From the NCBI RefSeq assembly GCF_000715075.1, contig NC_134100.1, forward strand, positions 28,564,042-28,628,041: 64,000 nucleotides of DNA. The letters run 5' to 3'. A model generated the notes under the pieces. The model searched no databases. It was given only the letters and a program-made list of their open reading frames with translations, and was not told the DNA's origin. How positions within the stretch are numbered: the stretch's first letter is position 1; each line of letters begins with the position of its first letter. Of this stretch, positions 1 through 11,456 are shown one piece after another. The position numbers were made by a program, and so were the translations under genes. The DNA comes from Nicotiana tabacum (taxonomy: Eukaryota > Streptophyta > Magnoliopsida > Solanales > Solanaceae).

Positions 1-1028
1 CACAATTTTCTTCCCAATTTCCATCCCAAATCATGAATTAGATGATGAATTCAATGATAGATTCATGTACTCTAGACAAATCTGACTTAGAATCACTTAC
101 CCGCTGAATTTCTTGAAAAACCATTGAAATATCGCCAAAATCCGAGCTCTCTAGGTCAAAATATTAAATAAAACCCAAAACCTCATATTTATAGAGTACC
201 CCTCAGATCTCAGCCTCCGCGGTCCGCACAGAACCACCACGGTCTGTGTAAAAGCACCATGGTCCGCACAAACCACTGCGGCCCGCACAAAACCACCGCG
301 GCCGCACTTCCTTTTGGCGGTCCGCACGGATGGGTTTCGAGGCCTGCAACTCTTCAGGACCTGCTACAGCTATAATTTTGGCATAAAACATCCCGGAACC
401 TACCCGAAACTCCCAGAACTTCAAACCAATTGTACCAACACATCCCATGATATCGTTCAAACTTGTTCAAAACTTCGGAACGCTCACAACAACATCAATC
501 ACCAATTTAACATAGGATTCAAGCCTAAGAACTCCAAGAACTCTTAAATTATGCTTTCAATCAAAAAGTCTATCAAATCTCGTCCGAATGACCTAAAAGT
601 TTTCACACACATCCCAAATGACACAAAAAAGCTACTATCACTCTCGAAATTCCATTCCGACCCCTATATTAAAATCTCGTCTATCAACCGGAACCGCCAA
701 AATATCAACTTCGCCAATTTAAGCCTAAATCTTCTCTAGAACTCCAAAACCCATTCCGATCGCGCTCCTAAGTCACAAATCACCTCCCGAAGCTAAATCG
801 AACCATCAGAATTCACTTTCGAGCCTTCTAACACATAAGTCAACATCCAGTTGACTTTTCCAACTTAAACCTTCTTAAAAGAGACTAAGTGTCTCATTTC
901 TTACCAAATCCTCTTCGAACTCGAACTAATCAACCCGATCACATAAAACACGGATAACGAAGCATAAATAAGCTGAAATAGGGAAAAACGGAGCGGTAAC
1001 TCATGAGACGACTGGCCAGGTCGTCACA
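1..1028 (-). mobile_element. Family-A chromovirus LTR, truncated by window edge
   Basis: The LTR reads on the minus strand and begins at 1028 with TGTGACGACCTGGCCAG. It is closely similar to the start of the LTR ending at 29890: both carry a GAGCGGTAA segment, the GCCAGGTCGT terminus and the same order of internal motifs. The rest runs off the left edge, so completeness and target duplication cannot be judged. TATTTATAG near 187-195 lies just past the GCGGTCCGCAC word array in element orientation and may be the TATA box. No ORF here is credible. Confidence 0.8.
205..335 (-). repeat. Promoter-proximal word array, GCGGTCCGCAC type
   Basis: Short GC-rich words with palindromic cores (CCGCGG, GCGGTCCGC, CCACCGCGG) recur about six times in 130 bp. 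They lie roughly 700-820 bp from the LTR start. Equivalent arrays with different words occupy the same position in other family-A LTRs of this window. Confidence 0.6.
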
Positions 1029-1346
1029 TCATTGCTGTGTTCGTCCATCTTGAACATTTATATATATATATATTAGTAATACAGTAATATGAGTATATTG
1101 TCACTCCGAGGAAAAATTAGCAAGTTTGTTTTGGGATTACCTTATAAGTCCGGATCAAGCAACTGAATAGATGGATGTCCAATTTCCTACTTTCTCCTGG
1201 TGTGAAGCAATTTCAAAAGGGACGAGCTTCCTTTGCTTACTAACCTATTTTTGTGAAAATAGCATGGGCTAATCTGTTTTTAGAATGGTAATTAAAAAAT
1301 ACCAATTTTTGATTATTTATCTAGTATGTTAGAAAGCTTTTTTAAA
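1029..1346. other. AT-rich spacer, no recognisable gene
   Basis: The stretch holds a short (TA)n run near 1061-1074 and no convincing coding potential. It separates the left LTR from the ACTTCAGC hairpin array. Confidence 0.5.
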
Positions 1347-1860
1347 AACTTCAGCTTATATAGTGCTGAAATTTTTACAAATGAACTAAATAACTTCAGC
1401 ATCTTCTACTGAAGTTTTTGAAAATGCTTTATGACAAAACTAATGAATTCAGAACAAAAAAACTTCAGCTTATATAGTGCTGAAGTTTTTACAAATGAAC
1501 TAAATAATTTCAGTATCTTTTGCTGAAGTTTTTGAAAAAGCTTATCCAGGACACAAAAACTTTAGCTTATTTAGTACTGAAGTTTTTACAAATGAACTAA
1601 ATAACTTCAACATCTTCTGCTAAAGTTTTTGAAAAAGCTTTATGACAAAACAAAAAAACTCCAGCTTATTTAGTGCTGAAGTTTTTACAAATGAACTAAA
1701 TAACTTCAGCATCTTCTGCTGAAGTTTTTGAAAAAGTTTATCCAAGACAAAAAAACTTCAGTGTATTGCCTTTGCTACTTCAGGCTCATCTACTAGAATG
1801 TTGAAGTTTTGCGTGATTGCCTTTGCTACTTCAGCCTCGTATGTTGAAGTTACACGAAAA
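1347..1860. repeat. Degenerate hairpin tandem repeat (ACTTCAGC/GCTGAAGT)
   Basis: Four diverged units begin near 1347, 1461, 1558 and 1657, giving a period of about 97-114 bp. Each has AACTTCAGC-TTATATAGT-GCTGAAGTT, a perfect stem-loop in the better copies, and a second AACTTCAGC-ATCTTCT-GCTGAAGTT stem about 50 bp later. Two shorter ~55-bp units with GCCTTTGCTACTTCAG follow at 1757-1860. There are no ORFs. It may be the body of an unclassified MITE or fold-back element; terminal repeats and a target duplication were not established. Confidence 0.75.
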
Positions 1861-1978
1861 AGTAGGTACGTTTGCAATTTTTTTTGCAAAGCGGGCACAA
1901 GTTAAAACGCGACCCAAAAAGCGGGTATAGATGCAAATCCATCCGTAATGAGTTAAAAAAATGAGAATGATACAGATA

Positions 1979-4820
1979 TGTCACGACCCCAAACCGGAAC
2001 CGGTTGTGATGGCATCTCTCGTGAAGACATGGCCAACCGACACAATCCCTAAGTTCATTTCAAAAGTTTTAATAAGTCAATTTAAGCCTTTTTAGTTAAT
2101 CAGGTATTGTATAATGTAAGTTTAAAAGAACAGTGCGGAAATAGATATAGCCCGACATCGGGGTGTCACAAATCACGAGCATCTACTAAGGTCTAAAATG
2201 CAACAAAATTTCTGTTAATGCACTAAATACAGTCTAATGACATCAAAGGGAGAAAAGCAGTGATGCGGACATCGGGCAGCTACCTTGCTAAACCCCAAAG
2301 ACTCTGCCTCTGATCAACCAATGCCCGCTACCGGGTGCAGAAATACCTGAATCTGCACAGAAGGTGCAGGAAGTAAAGTGAGTACTTCAACCCAGTGAGT
2401 AATAATCATAACTAAAGACTGAGTGATAGGAAATCACGAAAAGTACATCAACATGCTATATAGAGTAGTACAAATCCAGTAAGAAAGCAATGAAGCTCTG
2501 AAATCTCTTAAAGAATCTTAGCTCAGTTTTAAACTTCTTCAAAAAATGACTTTTTAACTGTTAAGCAATTGAATGCAAAGCAATTAGAACAGATAGACAC
2601 AGAAAATCCGCCCATCGGACACAAATATACAATTAAACAGGTAAATGACAGACAAATAAGACAGATAAACACATAAAGGATTGCCCCTCGGGCACAATGT
2701 CAACAATACCAGCCCCTCTGGCTATATCTCACATCACAATAGGTACCCGCGCTCACTGGGGGTGTGCAGACTCCTGGAGGGTCCCCTTACGGCCCAAGCG
2801 CAATATCAAGCCTTCTCATGGCATCATCACTAGGCTCTCAGCCTTATATCAACAAGCCACCTCATGGCATACATATCTCAGGCCCTCGGCCTCATAATCA
2901 ATATCAGTGTATCACTGCTGCAGCATGCAGCCCGACCCAAAAGTATGCTCACAACATAGGCCATCGGCCTTACTTAGTCAAAATCACATAAGCCACCCGG
3001 GAAATGGTAAAACATGATACTTAGCCCAAATAATTATTTGAAATATCATTTAGTATGTTAAAACAGAGTAAACATGGCTGAGTTATGAAAACGGTAGATT
3101 TTAGCATGACTGAGTACAAGTATAAAGTCAAAACAGTGAGAAAATATCAATAACAATCCCCTAAGGGTTCAAATAGTTGGCACGAGGCCTAAATATGGCA
3201 TTCAGCCCAAACATGATGATAGCAAATAGTTTTCAGTTAAATACGCGGTAAAATAGTCATTCGGGATGGACTAAGTCACAATCCCCAACAGTGCACGACC
3301 CCACGCCCGTCACCTAGCGTGTGCGTCACCTCAATATAGCACTACGATGTGCAATCCGGGGTTTCATACCCTCAGAACATCATTTACAATTATTACTCAC
3401 CTCGATCCGATCCAAACTCTAGCCCGCGATGCCTTTGCCCTCACGAATCGACCTCTGAATGCTCCAAATCTAGCCACAATCAGTACATAATTATTAAAAT
3501 ATGCTAAGGGAACAAAGCCCACTCAAAAATATCCAATTTACATCAAAAATCCCGAAATTGTTCAAACTCGGCCCCTGGGTTCACGTCTCGGAATCCGTTA
3601 AAATTAACATCAATGGAATCCTCATCCTCCCACGATATCAAGAACATCAAAATCGGATTTCAAATGGCCCCTCAAATCCTCACTCAAAGTTCTCTTAATC
3701 TCACGCCCTAATCCCTCAAATTTCTTCCTTAATTTCCACTAATACCATGATTAAACAATGGAAGAATGATCATAAACATGAGTAATGAAGCTCAGGAAAC
3801 TTACCCAACTGATTCTCTTCGATTTTCCCTTGAATTCACTGCCCAAGCTCGCTTCCCGTCTTCAAAAATGGAGAACTTAGCAAAAATTCGCGAAGGAACA
3901 TTATATACTTTCTGACCCAGGTATTTTCGCACTTGTGGTCCTATTACCACTTCTGCGACTATTCTACTGCATCAGCGATTTTCATTAAAATGACAATCTC
4001 CGAATCTGCGATTAAAAACTCGCATCTGCGCTACCGCAGGTGCATCCACTTCACCTCTTCTACGGTTTCTGAAGAACTTCCTCTTGTCCGTATCTGCAAC
4101 TAACTTCTGCTTCTGCGATCATCGCACCTGTGGCCTCCCAAATGCTTCAGCTGCAAAAACTCAATTCCAATTCTTCCGTTACCCATCAGGAATAACTCCG
4201 AGGCCCCCAGGACCTCAACCGAAAGCACAAACATATCCCATAACCTTATTCAAACTCGTTCCAACCTTCGAAACGCTCAAAACAACATTAAAATACCAAA
4301 ATCACATCAAATTCAAGCCGAGGATTCCAAAATTTTCCAAGTTCCGCTTTTGATAAAAAAAACAGCCAAACTACGTCCGAATGACCTGAAATTTTGCACA
4401 CACATCCCAAATGCCACAACCGAACTACTGCAACTTCCGGAATTCCATTCCGACTGCTATATCAAAATCTCACCTATCAACTAGAAAACGCCAAAATTTC
4501 AATTTCGTCAATTCAAGCCTAAACCTTCCACGGACTTTCAAATGCATTCTGATCACGCTCCTAAGTCCCAAATTACCTAATGGAGCTAACCAAATCATAA
4601 AAACTCCGATCCATGATCATATACCAACAAGTCAAATCTTGGTCAAACCTTTCAAATTTCAAGCTTCAAACTGAGAACTGTTCTTCCAAATTCATTCTGA
4701 TTACCTTAAAAACCAAAACCAACGATTTTCATAAGTCATAATACATCACATGGGGCAAGTCATGCCCGAGAATTGGCGAGCAAAGTGCAAAAATTCAAAA
4801 CGACCGGTCGGGTCGTTACA
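1979..4820 (-). mobile_element. Solo LTR, family A, with 5-bp TSD AGATA
   Basis: On the minus strand the LTR runs from TGTAACGACCCGACCGGTCG at 4820 to GGGTCGTGACA at 1979, 2842 bp. The flanks 1974-1978 and 4821-4825 are both AGATA, a perfect 5-bp target duplication, so this is a complete solo LTR formed by LTR-LTR recombination. TATATAA sits at 3907-3901 in element orientation, just beyond the TCTGCGA-type word array, and is a likely U3 TATA box. The PPT, primer site and pol are all absent. ORFs inside are incidental. Confidence 0.93.
3925..4150 (-). repeat. Promoter-proximal word array, TCTGCG/CGCACCTG type
   Basis: Repeated words such as TTCTGCGA, ATCTGCG, CACCTGTGG and CGCAGGTGC sit about 670-895 bp from the LTR start and end some 20 bp before the TATATAA motif at 3901-3907. 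The position matches the arrays of sister LTRs; the words differ. Confidence 0.6.
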
Positions 4821-5339
4821 AGATACCCACAAAAATAAAACTATTTACCCTTACCTATCCATTTATTTTTCTACCCATCAAACTATTTACATTTCCTATC
4901 TATAGTAGTTTTGTGGGGAACTTTCTCTTTTTCTCCAATTCTTTTTTATTTCTATGCTTCTTTTCTTTTTTCTCCTTTTTTCTTTCTTTTCTCCTTTTCT
5001 TTTTTCTCGTTTTTCTTCTTGTTTTTTTTTTCTTTTTCTTTCTCTTTTATTCATTTATGTTTGCTCAAATCGTATTATTGTTATCTTTACCATAACTTAT
5101 TTCAAACTCAAATTTAACTCCTTAATTTTTTTCTTTTTATTTATTTTCTTTATTTCTTGTTCTTTTTTCTAATTCCATGTGATTTCCATACAAACCTTGA
5201 TCTCCTTTCCTACAAATCTTAGTATACACTTCTACCAGTTATGGAGCAAGAAAATATAATTTACAGCCACCAAATCTCCATATATACTAGTTAGAATAGA
5301 AATGATAATAAAATATTGGAAAATGCAATTAAAAATATA
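4821..5339. other. Spacer with long pyrimidine tract
   Basis: Between two solo LTRs. Positions 4917-5175 are an almost pure T/C tract on the plus strand. It yields long phenylalanine-rich ORFs that are composition artefacts. No gene is visible. Confidence 0.7.
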
Positions 5340-5715
5340 AGTAGCAAAAAAGACTTTTAGTACCATATGATACCAATATGGTATACATATATACCAACAG
5401 AGTATATGATTGCTCTAGAATATTTATACAACTATCTGCGACTATACTACTGTACCAAAACATTAAAGGATGCAATAAAAGTACGAGAAAATTACATGCT
5501 CACATGGCAAGCTAAATATTCGCAAAGCAACTTGCTCATTCCATATACTAACAGAGTATATAGTTGTATGGGGTCGTTCCAACAATTGCCTATAACTATA
5601 AAAACTATTACATAATACACATAATCTATGTCCATCGGCACAAAAAAATTCCAGCACTGCAAATCATGTTCATATAAATTTCAGAGTAGAATTCACTTAA
5701 AAATGCAGCTAAAAC
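5340..5715. repeat. AT-rich dispersed/tandem repeat, left part (split by solo LTR)
   Basis: Motifs like ATGATACCAATATGGTATA and a ~150-bp segment at 5555-5715 are repeated with divergence at 9280-9440. The array resumes at 8985 on the other side of the solo LTR. The intact paralogue at 9426-9440 reads GCAGCTAAAACAACC, which shows the pre-insertion arrangement of this site. Confidence 0.75.
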
Positions 5716-6673
5716 TGTCACGACCCGAAAACCGACCCTGTCGTGATGGCGCCTATCGTGAAACTAGGCCAGCCAACACAACTCTTGAATCAACCATTTT
5801 CCAATACGAGTTGTTTTTATACCATTTATAAACCAATAATCTCATAATGAAAATTTAAAAGAAAAGTGCAGAATAATTACACAAGCCCGACATCGGGGTA
5901 TCACTAGTCATGAGTATCTACCAAGGTCTGAATACAACAAGAGTCTAAAAATGTACTAAATACAGTAATGAAAATGAGAGGAAGGAAGTAGTGTTGCGAA
6001 CGTCGTGCAACCACCTTGCTAACTCTGATGACTCCACATCTGAGCGATCAACACCCGCTACCAGGTTCCGAAATACCTGAATCTGCACACGAAGTACAGA
6101 GAGTAATGTGAGAACTCCAACCCAGTAAGTAATAAGAGTAAATAAAGACTGAGTAGTAGGAAACGATGAATCCACATTTATGATAAACTCAATAAGCACA
6201 ACAAGCTTTCAAATCAGAATACGAGTCAATCGTCTCATTTAAAACCCAGCTTTTGGTAAAAATCATTTGAAAATGCTTTCCAACGATTTTACTAAAGGTT
6301 AAATATAATTTATAATTAAAGAGATGAAAATCATTATCGTCCCCTCGGGCAAAACAGGAATCATAAATACCTCATATCATAAAAGTCTCAGTGGAAATAA
6401 CAAAGTCAAATTAGTGATTAAATACCGAATATCTCATAAAACTCCAGCTTAAATGAAAGTTGTTTAAAAGCATTTGTTCAACATTTTCAATAGAGTCTCA
6501 ATATAAAGAGGAATGGAAATAGCAATTTCATAAAAACAAGCCCCTCGGGCAAAGCATCACTCATATATGTATACAGTCCCTCGGGCAAGCCTCTCAGTCA
6601 CTTGAGACTCAACTCTCATCAATCAACGCTCACACTCAGCACGCACACTCAATAAGTACCATATAGTAACCGC

Positions 6674-6905
6674 TGAGGCATGCATCCCGATCCATATATT
6701 GCTGCGGCGTGCAGCCCGATCCATATATATAGTCGATTACGCTCACTAGGGGTGTGCAGACTCCGGAGGGGCTACTACAGCCCAAGCGCTATATCGCTGC
6801 GGCGTGCAGCCCGATCCATATACATATCGCTGCGGCGTGCAGCCCGATCTATCTATATATATATATAGAGAGAGAGAGAGAGTTGCGGCATGCAGCGCGA
6901 TCCAT
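6674..6905 (-). repeat. LTR minisatellite of GCTGCGGCGTGCAGC hairpins
   Basis: Five irregularly spaced copies of a unit containing GCTGCGGCGTGCAGCCCGAT followed by CCATATA. The core GCTGC-GGCGT-GCAGC is a 5-bp stem with a 5-nt loop. (TA)n then (GA)n runs interrupt the last two units. The LTR at 26970 has a similar cluster, while the LTR at 1979 has one degenerate copy near 2917. Confidence 0.8.
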
Positions 6906-7949
6906 AGATATATAATCCTCACAACCAGACCCTCGGCCTCTCTCAGTCATCAACCTCACAATCATACCCTCGGTCTATCTCAGTCATCAACCTCACGATC
7001 ACTCGGACCATCAGTAAAACAGGGAACTCAGCCCAAACAGTTTTCACATTTTAAGAAGTAAAGTGATAAAACCATATTTAAACAATAAATAGGTAAAACA
7101 TGACTGGGGATATACTTTCAAAACAAATAGAGTGAGGAAAAATAGTGAAAGTGCCCCCTAAGGGTCTCAATAGGTCGGCACAAGGCCTCAAACATGGCAT
7201 ATAACCCAAAATATAATATCAATCTCTAAAATGTAGAATATCATAAGATTTCAAATCAAATACGTGACTTAATAGTCGTACGGGACGGACAAAGTCTCAA
7301 TCCCCATTGGTGCACGACTCCACGCTCGTCATCTAGCATGTGTGTTACCTCAAAGTAGCACAACGATGTGAAATCCGGGGTTTCAAACCCTCAGGACAAC
7401 ATTTACAATCATTACTTACCTCGATACGGTCCAAACTCTAGCCTGCGATGCCTTTGCTCTCACGAATCGACCTCCGAATGCTCCAAATATAGCCACAATC
7501 AGTACATAACTATTAAAATATACTAAGGGAACAAAGCCCATTCGAAAATATCCAATTTGCATCAAAAATCACGAAATTGCTCAAACTCGGCCCCCGATCC
7601 CATATCTCGGAATCCGATAAAAATCACATCAATAAAATCCTCGTTCACTCACGAGTCTACCCATATCAAATTCGTCAAAATCCGATCTCAATTGCCCATT
7701 CAAATCCCTAAAAGAATTCTCAAACATTTCTTCCATTTCCCCCCAATGTTTGCTCTAATTTCTCAAATTAAATGATGATATTCAAGACCAAATCATGGAA
7801 TTAAACTAAATATGAGTGAAGAATACTTACCCCAATAGTCCCATTGAAGATCTCCTCAAATTCCACCTTCTCCCGAACTCTCCAATGGTTTTATGAAATT
7901 GGATTTAAACCCTCGATTTAAAAATATAAACTGTCTGCCCAGACATTTC

Positions 7950-8295
7950 TTCATCGCGAATGCGGCATATCCCTCGTGTTCGCGAAGCCCACTACTTTAT
8001 TGACCGGAATCTCTTCTACGCGAACGCGAGGAAGCTCTCACGAACGCGATGCACAACACACTCAACACCTCGCAATCGCAACCCCAACTACGCAAACGCG
8101 TAGAACAAATGCACTGAGGACCCAACTATCCTTCTTCCTCTATGTGAACGTGACCTGAACCTTGCGAACGTGATGACCAAAGACCTCACACATTTGCGAT
8201 TGCGGAACCATCTTCGCGAATGTGAAGTCCAAATCCACAGCCTCACAATTTAACCCTTCACGAACGCGGGACATGCATCGCGAATGTGAAGGTCA
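7950..8295 (-). repeat. Promoter-proximal word array, CGCGAACGCG type
   Basis: Words such as CGCGAACGCGA, TTCGCGAAGC, ACGAACGCG and CGCGAATGTGAA recur about every 20-30 bp. The array is about 690-1030 bp from the LTR start. TTTATATTTTTAAAT on the minus strand at about 7930-7916 lies next to it and is the likely TATA region. Confidence 0.65.
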
Positions 8296-8984
8296 AAAAC
8301 CTGCAACACCAACAACAGCAATTCTGCAATTTTTCACAATATGAAATGGTCCAATTGACCACCCGAAACTCACTCGAGGCCCTTGGGACCTCAACCAAAC
8401 ATGCTCACATATCCCATAACATCATTCAAACTTTTTTCAACCTTTGGAACGCTTAAAACAACCTTAAAACACCAAATCTGCATCGGATTCAAGCCTAAGA
8501 ATTCCAAAATCGTCTAAATTATGCTTTTGATCAAAAACTCAACCAAACCATGTCCGAATGACTTGAAATTTTACACACACGTCACAAATGACACAACATA
8601 ACTACTGCAACTTCCGGAATTCCATTCCAACACATATATCAAAATCTCACCTATCAACCGGAAAACGCCAAAATCTCAATTTTGCCAATTCAAGCCTAAA
8701 CCTTCTACGGACTTCCAAAATGCATTCCGATCACGCTCCTAAGTCCTAAATCACCTAATGGGGCTAACCAAATCATAAAAATTCCAATTCAAGATCTTAT
8801 ACCAACAAGTCAAAACTTGGTCAAATTTTTCAAATTTTAAGCTTCAACTTCTAAATTCATTCCAATTACCCTGAAACCCAAAACCAACGATTCACATAAG
8901 TCATAATTCATCACACGGGGTAAATCATGCCCGAGAACGACGAGCAAGGTGCACAAGCTCAAAACGACCGGTCGGGTCGTTACA

Positions 8985-10260
8985 AAAACAACCCCAAAAA
9001 ATGTTCAAACTAACATATGATATCAATATGGCATATATTTTTACTAGTTAATTCTCGAAAACTATATGACTATACTACTATTATAAAACACACATGCATA
9101 AAGAGAAAAATAAAAAAAATAGTGTACCATGTATTAATATAATAAAGTATTTCAAGATATTGTATTATATTACTATTATTAAAAAAAATCAAATAGTATA
9201 CCAATTAAATGCAGCCCATACAACCAAAAAATAATTCAACTAGCATATGATACCAATAAGTATATAGCTATATTAATAGGGTATATAGTTGTATGGAGTC
9301 GTTCCAACAACTGCACATAAATATAAAAACTATTACATAATACAAAAAATTTGTCCATAAGTACAAGAACATTCAACACAACAAAACATGATCATATAAA
9401 TCATTTAAGAGAGAATTCACTTTAAAATGCAGCTAAAACAACCAAAAAAATATTCCAACTACTATATGATACCAATATGACATATAATTATACCAATAGG
9501 GTATACAGTTCTACTAATTAATTCCAGGCAACTATATATAACTATACTACTATTACATAATACACATGTATAAAAAGAAAAATAAAAAAAATAGTGTACC
9601 ACATATTAATGTAATAATATATTTCAAGATATTGAACTATAATATTATTATATAAAACAAATGCATAAAGAAAAAATCAAAATGATTACATAATACTCAT
9701 CCATAAAGGAAATTAAAAAAATTCAAGATATTGCACTATTCCACTATTACTAAAGAAAAACCAAATAGTGTATCAATTAAATGTAGCTAATACAACCAAA
9801 AATCGTTTAACTAACATATGGTACCAGTATAGTATATAGCTATACAAACATGGTATACAATTGTACACAAAGAGTTTAAAAAAGATTTTTTTAATTAAAT
9901 TATTAAACTGAAATGATATCAGTTGTCAATAAAAAATTTTAAAAAATCTAAAAGGACCTAATTGTAAGAGTATATCGTTAGGTTATATAGTATACTATAA
10001 TAGTATATTATTGGAATGAGCTGTATACCAAAATAGTATATAGTATATCATTTTGGTATACAGTACTTCTTCGCCAGTTCAACGCAATAAACTATACATT
10101 ATTAAATTAACCAAAATGGTATATAATACGTTATTTTGGTATATAGAGGATTGGTTAATTCCTTAAAAAAATTAGTAGTATACTATTGTAGTTAATTATA
10201 TACTCTTGAATTAATTATTGTATATCAATACAGTATATAATTTACCATTTTCGTATACAG
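8985..10260. repeat. AT-rich dispersed/tandem repeat, right part
   Basis: The array continues from 5340-5715. Several diverged units share ATATGATACCAATATGG, a TATACTACTATTA block and GGTATAC words, for example near 9010, 9240, 9455 and 9795. The 3' end (9960-10260) is dominated by TATAGTATA/GGTATAC inverted words. There is no coding signal. Confidence 0.7.
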
Positions 10261-10865
10261 TGCATACTTATTACTCGCCACAAAGTGGTGCACAAATAGT
10301 TCCTAAAACTGAAAAATAACCTTTCCATTAGTTTTGTAGTCAAATATTTTCAAAATTGGCCAAAGCGTAGAGTATGCACATAATCTTTTTCCTCCGTTCA
10401 TATATCGGCTCAACCGTTGAAAATTTTAAACTTCCGGTGATCCTCCAACAAAGGTCCCTACTTCTACTAATTACTTTTTTACAAGTAATTATCAATTCGA
10501 TTTTTTTTGTGGCCTATCGAGCTTATCCTTCCCCTATGGTATTGAAGCAATAACGTTTTGGCAATCTGCTAGTTCTGATGACCTAATAATTCCCATCAAT
10601 CGCAAATTCTGTGGATATGGCCGAATTTTTTATATACTAGGTACAATAAATTCAAGAGAAAAAAGAAAATGGGTAGTCGGGTAATAGGCTTGGGCTGGAT
10701 AGGTAGGAATTGTAATTAATTCTTAAATGGGGAAAAAGGATAATTAATATGAGTGTAATGGGTATACTGTATAGTTTCCCCTTAAACAAAAGCTTCAATT
10801 CCTCCAAAAGCAAGTCTATATATATGAATATTAGTTACCAAAAAAAAGTCTTATCTATACGAATA
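10261..10865. other. Unassigned spacer
   Basis: No recognised element, ORF or RNA gene in this 600-bp AT-rich stretch. Confidence 0.5.
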
Positions 10866-11456
10866 TATTATACCCCATGCTTTCGTACGTAACACTATGT
10901 CATAAGTCAACTAATGTAAGCTCGGAATGAGATCATCTTTGAAAGTATATATAGTAAGTTAAACATGTTACCTTGGAGGGAAAAAAAAATTTAAGATCAT
11001 CAACAACAAGTACCAAGAGGGTTGGACGGTCCAGAATCTAAATAAATTGAAGAAAATAAGTTTCGTCGAAAATTGACAAGTTGGGAATGTTATAACCCGT
11101 ACTTTTGGAGTGAGAATATGGTTTTTAACACGGTAAAAAGTTTATGTTATGATTTATCTTAGTCGTGTGTTAAAATTTGAAGTCAAGCGAGTTGTGCAAC
11201 AAAAGTCGATGATAGTCGTCACAAGTTACGTTCATAGGTTTTACTGAGATTTGGGTATAATGTCATCAAGATTTTCTTCCAATGTACTAGTATTAAAGGG
11301 GTTATCTACCCATCAAATTGAATATCTACAAGTATCGGTTCTAACGCATTAAGCCATTCATCGATACAATATTGGAGTAGAGAGATATTCGCATTGTTGC
11401 GAGACTACGTAGGCATTTCCCATGGGACCCACTTAGGTGGTGGACGATTCTCCAAC
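10866..11456 (+). mobile_element. Family-B gypsy-type LTR, 5' part only
   Basis: The sequence aligns over about 560 bp with the LTR starting at 25976. Shared blocks include GAATTGAAGAAAATAAGTTTC, a run ending AAGTCAAGCGAGTTGTG, CGTCACAAGTT, and GCGAGACT followed by CCCATGGGACCCA. The diverged start is near 10866. It is cut off at 11456 by the chromovirus LTR that begins at 11457, so this LTR was the insertion target and is older. Confidence 0.8.

Larger units (their letters stand above)
5716..8984 (-). mobile_element. Solo LTR, family A, with 5-bp TSD AAAAC
   Basis: On the minus strand the LTR starts TGTAACGACCCGACCGGTCG at 8984 and ends GGGTCGTGACA at 5716, 3269 bp. Both flanks (5711-5715 and 8985-8989) are AAAAC, proving a complete solo LTR. 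It holds a hairpin minisatellite (6674-6905), a (TA)n(GA)n microsatellite (6854-6883) and a CGCGAACGCG word array about 700-1030 bp from its start. It is about 430 bp longer than the solo LTR at 1979, partly through the minisatellite. No internal domain remains. Confidence 0.93.

Noticed and set aside
1026..1060. Possible internal-domain remnant next to the left LTR (TGTTCGTCC shared with 29911)
   Set aside because: Only a 9-bp match without the purine tract; not enough to claim an element junction.
4911..5172. Phenylalanine-rich open frames resembling membrane proteins
   Set aside because: They are translations of a T/C tract in several frames at once. The same applies at 56445-56673.
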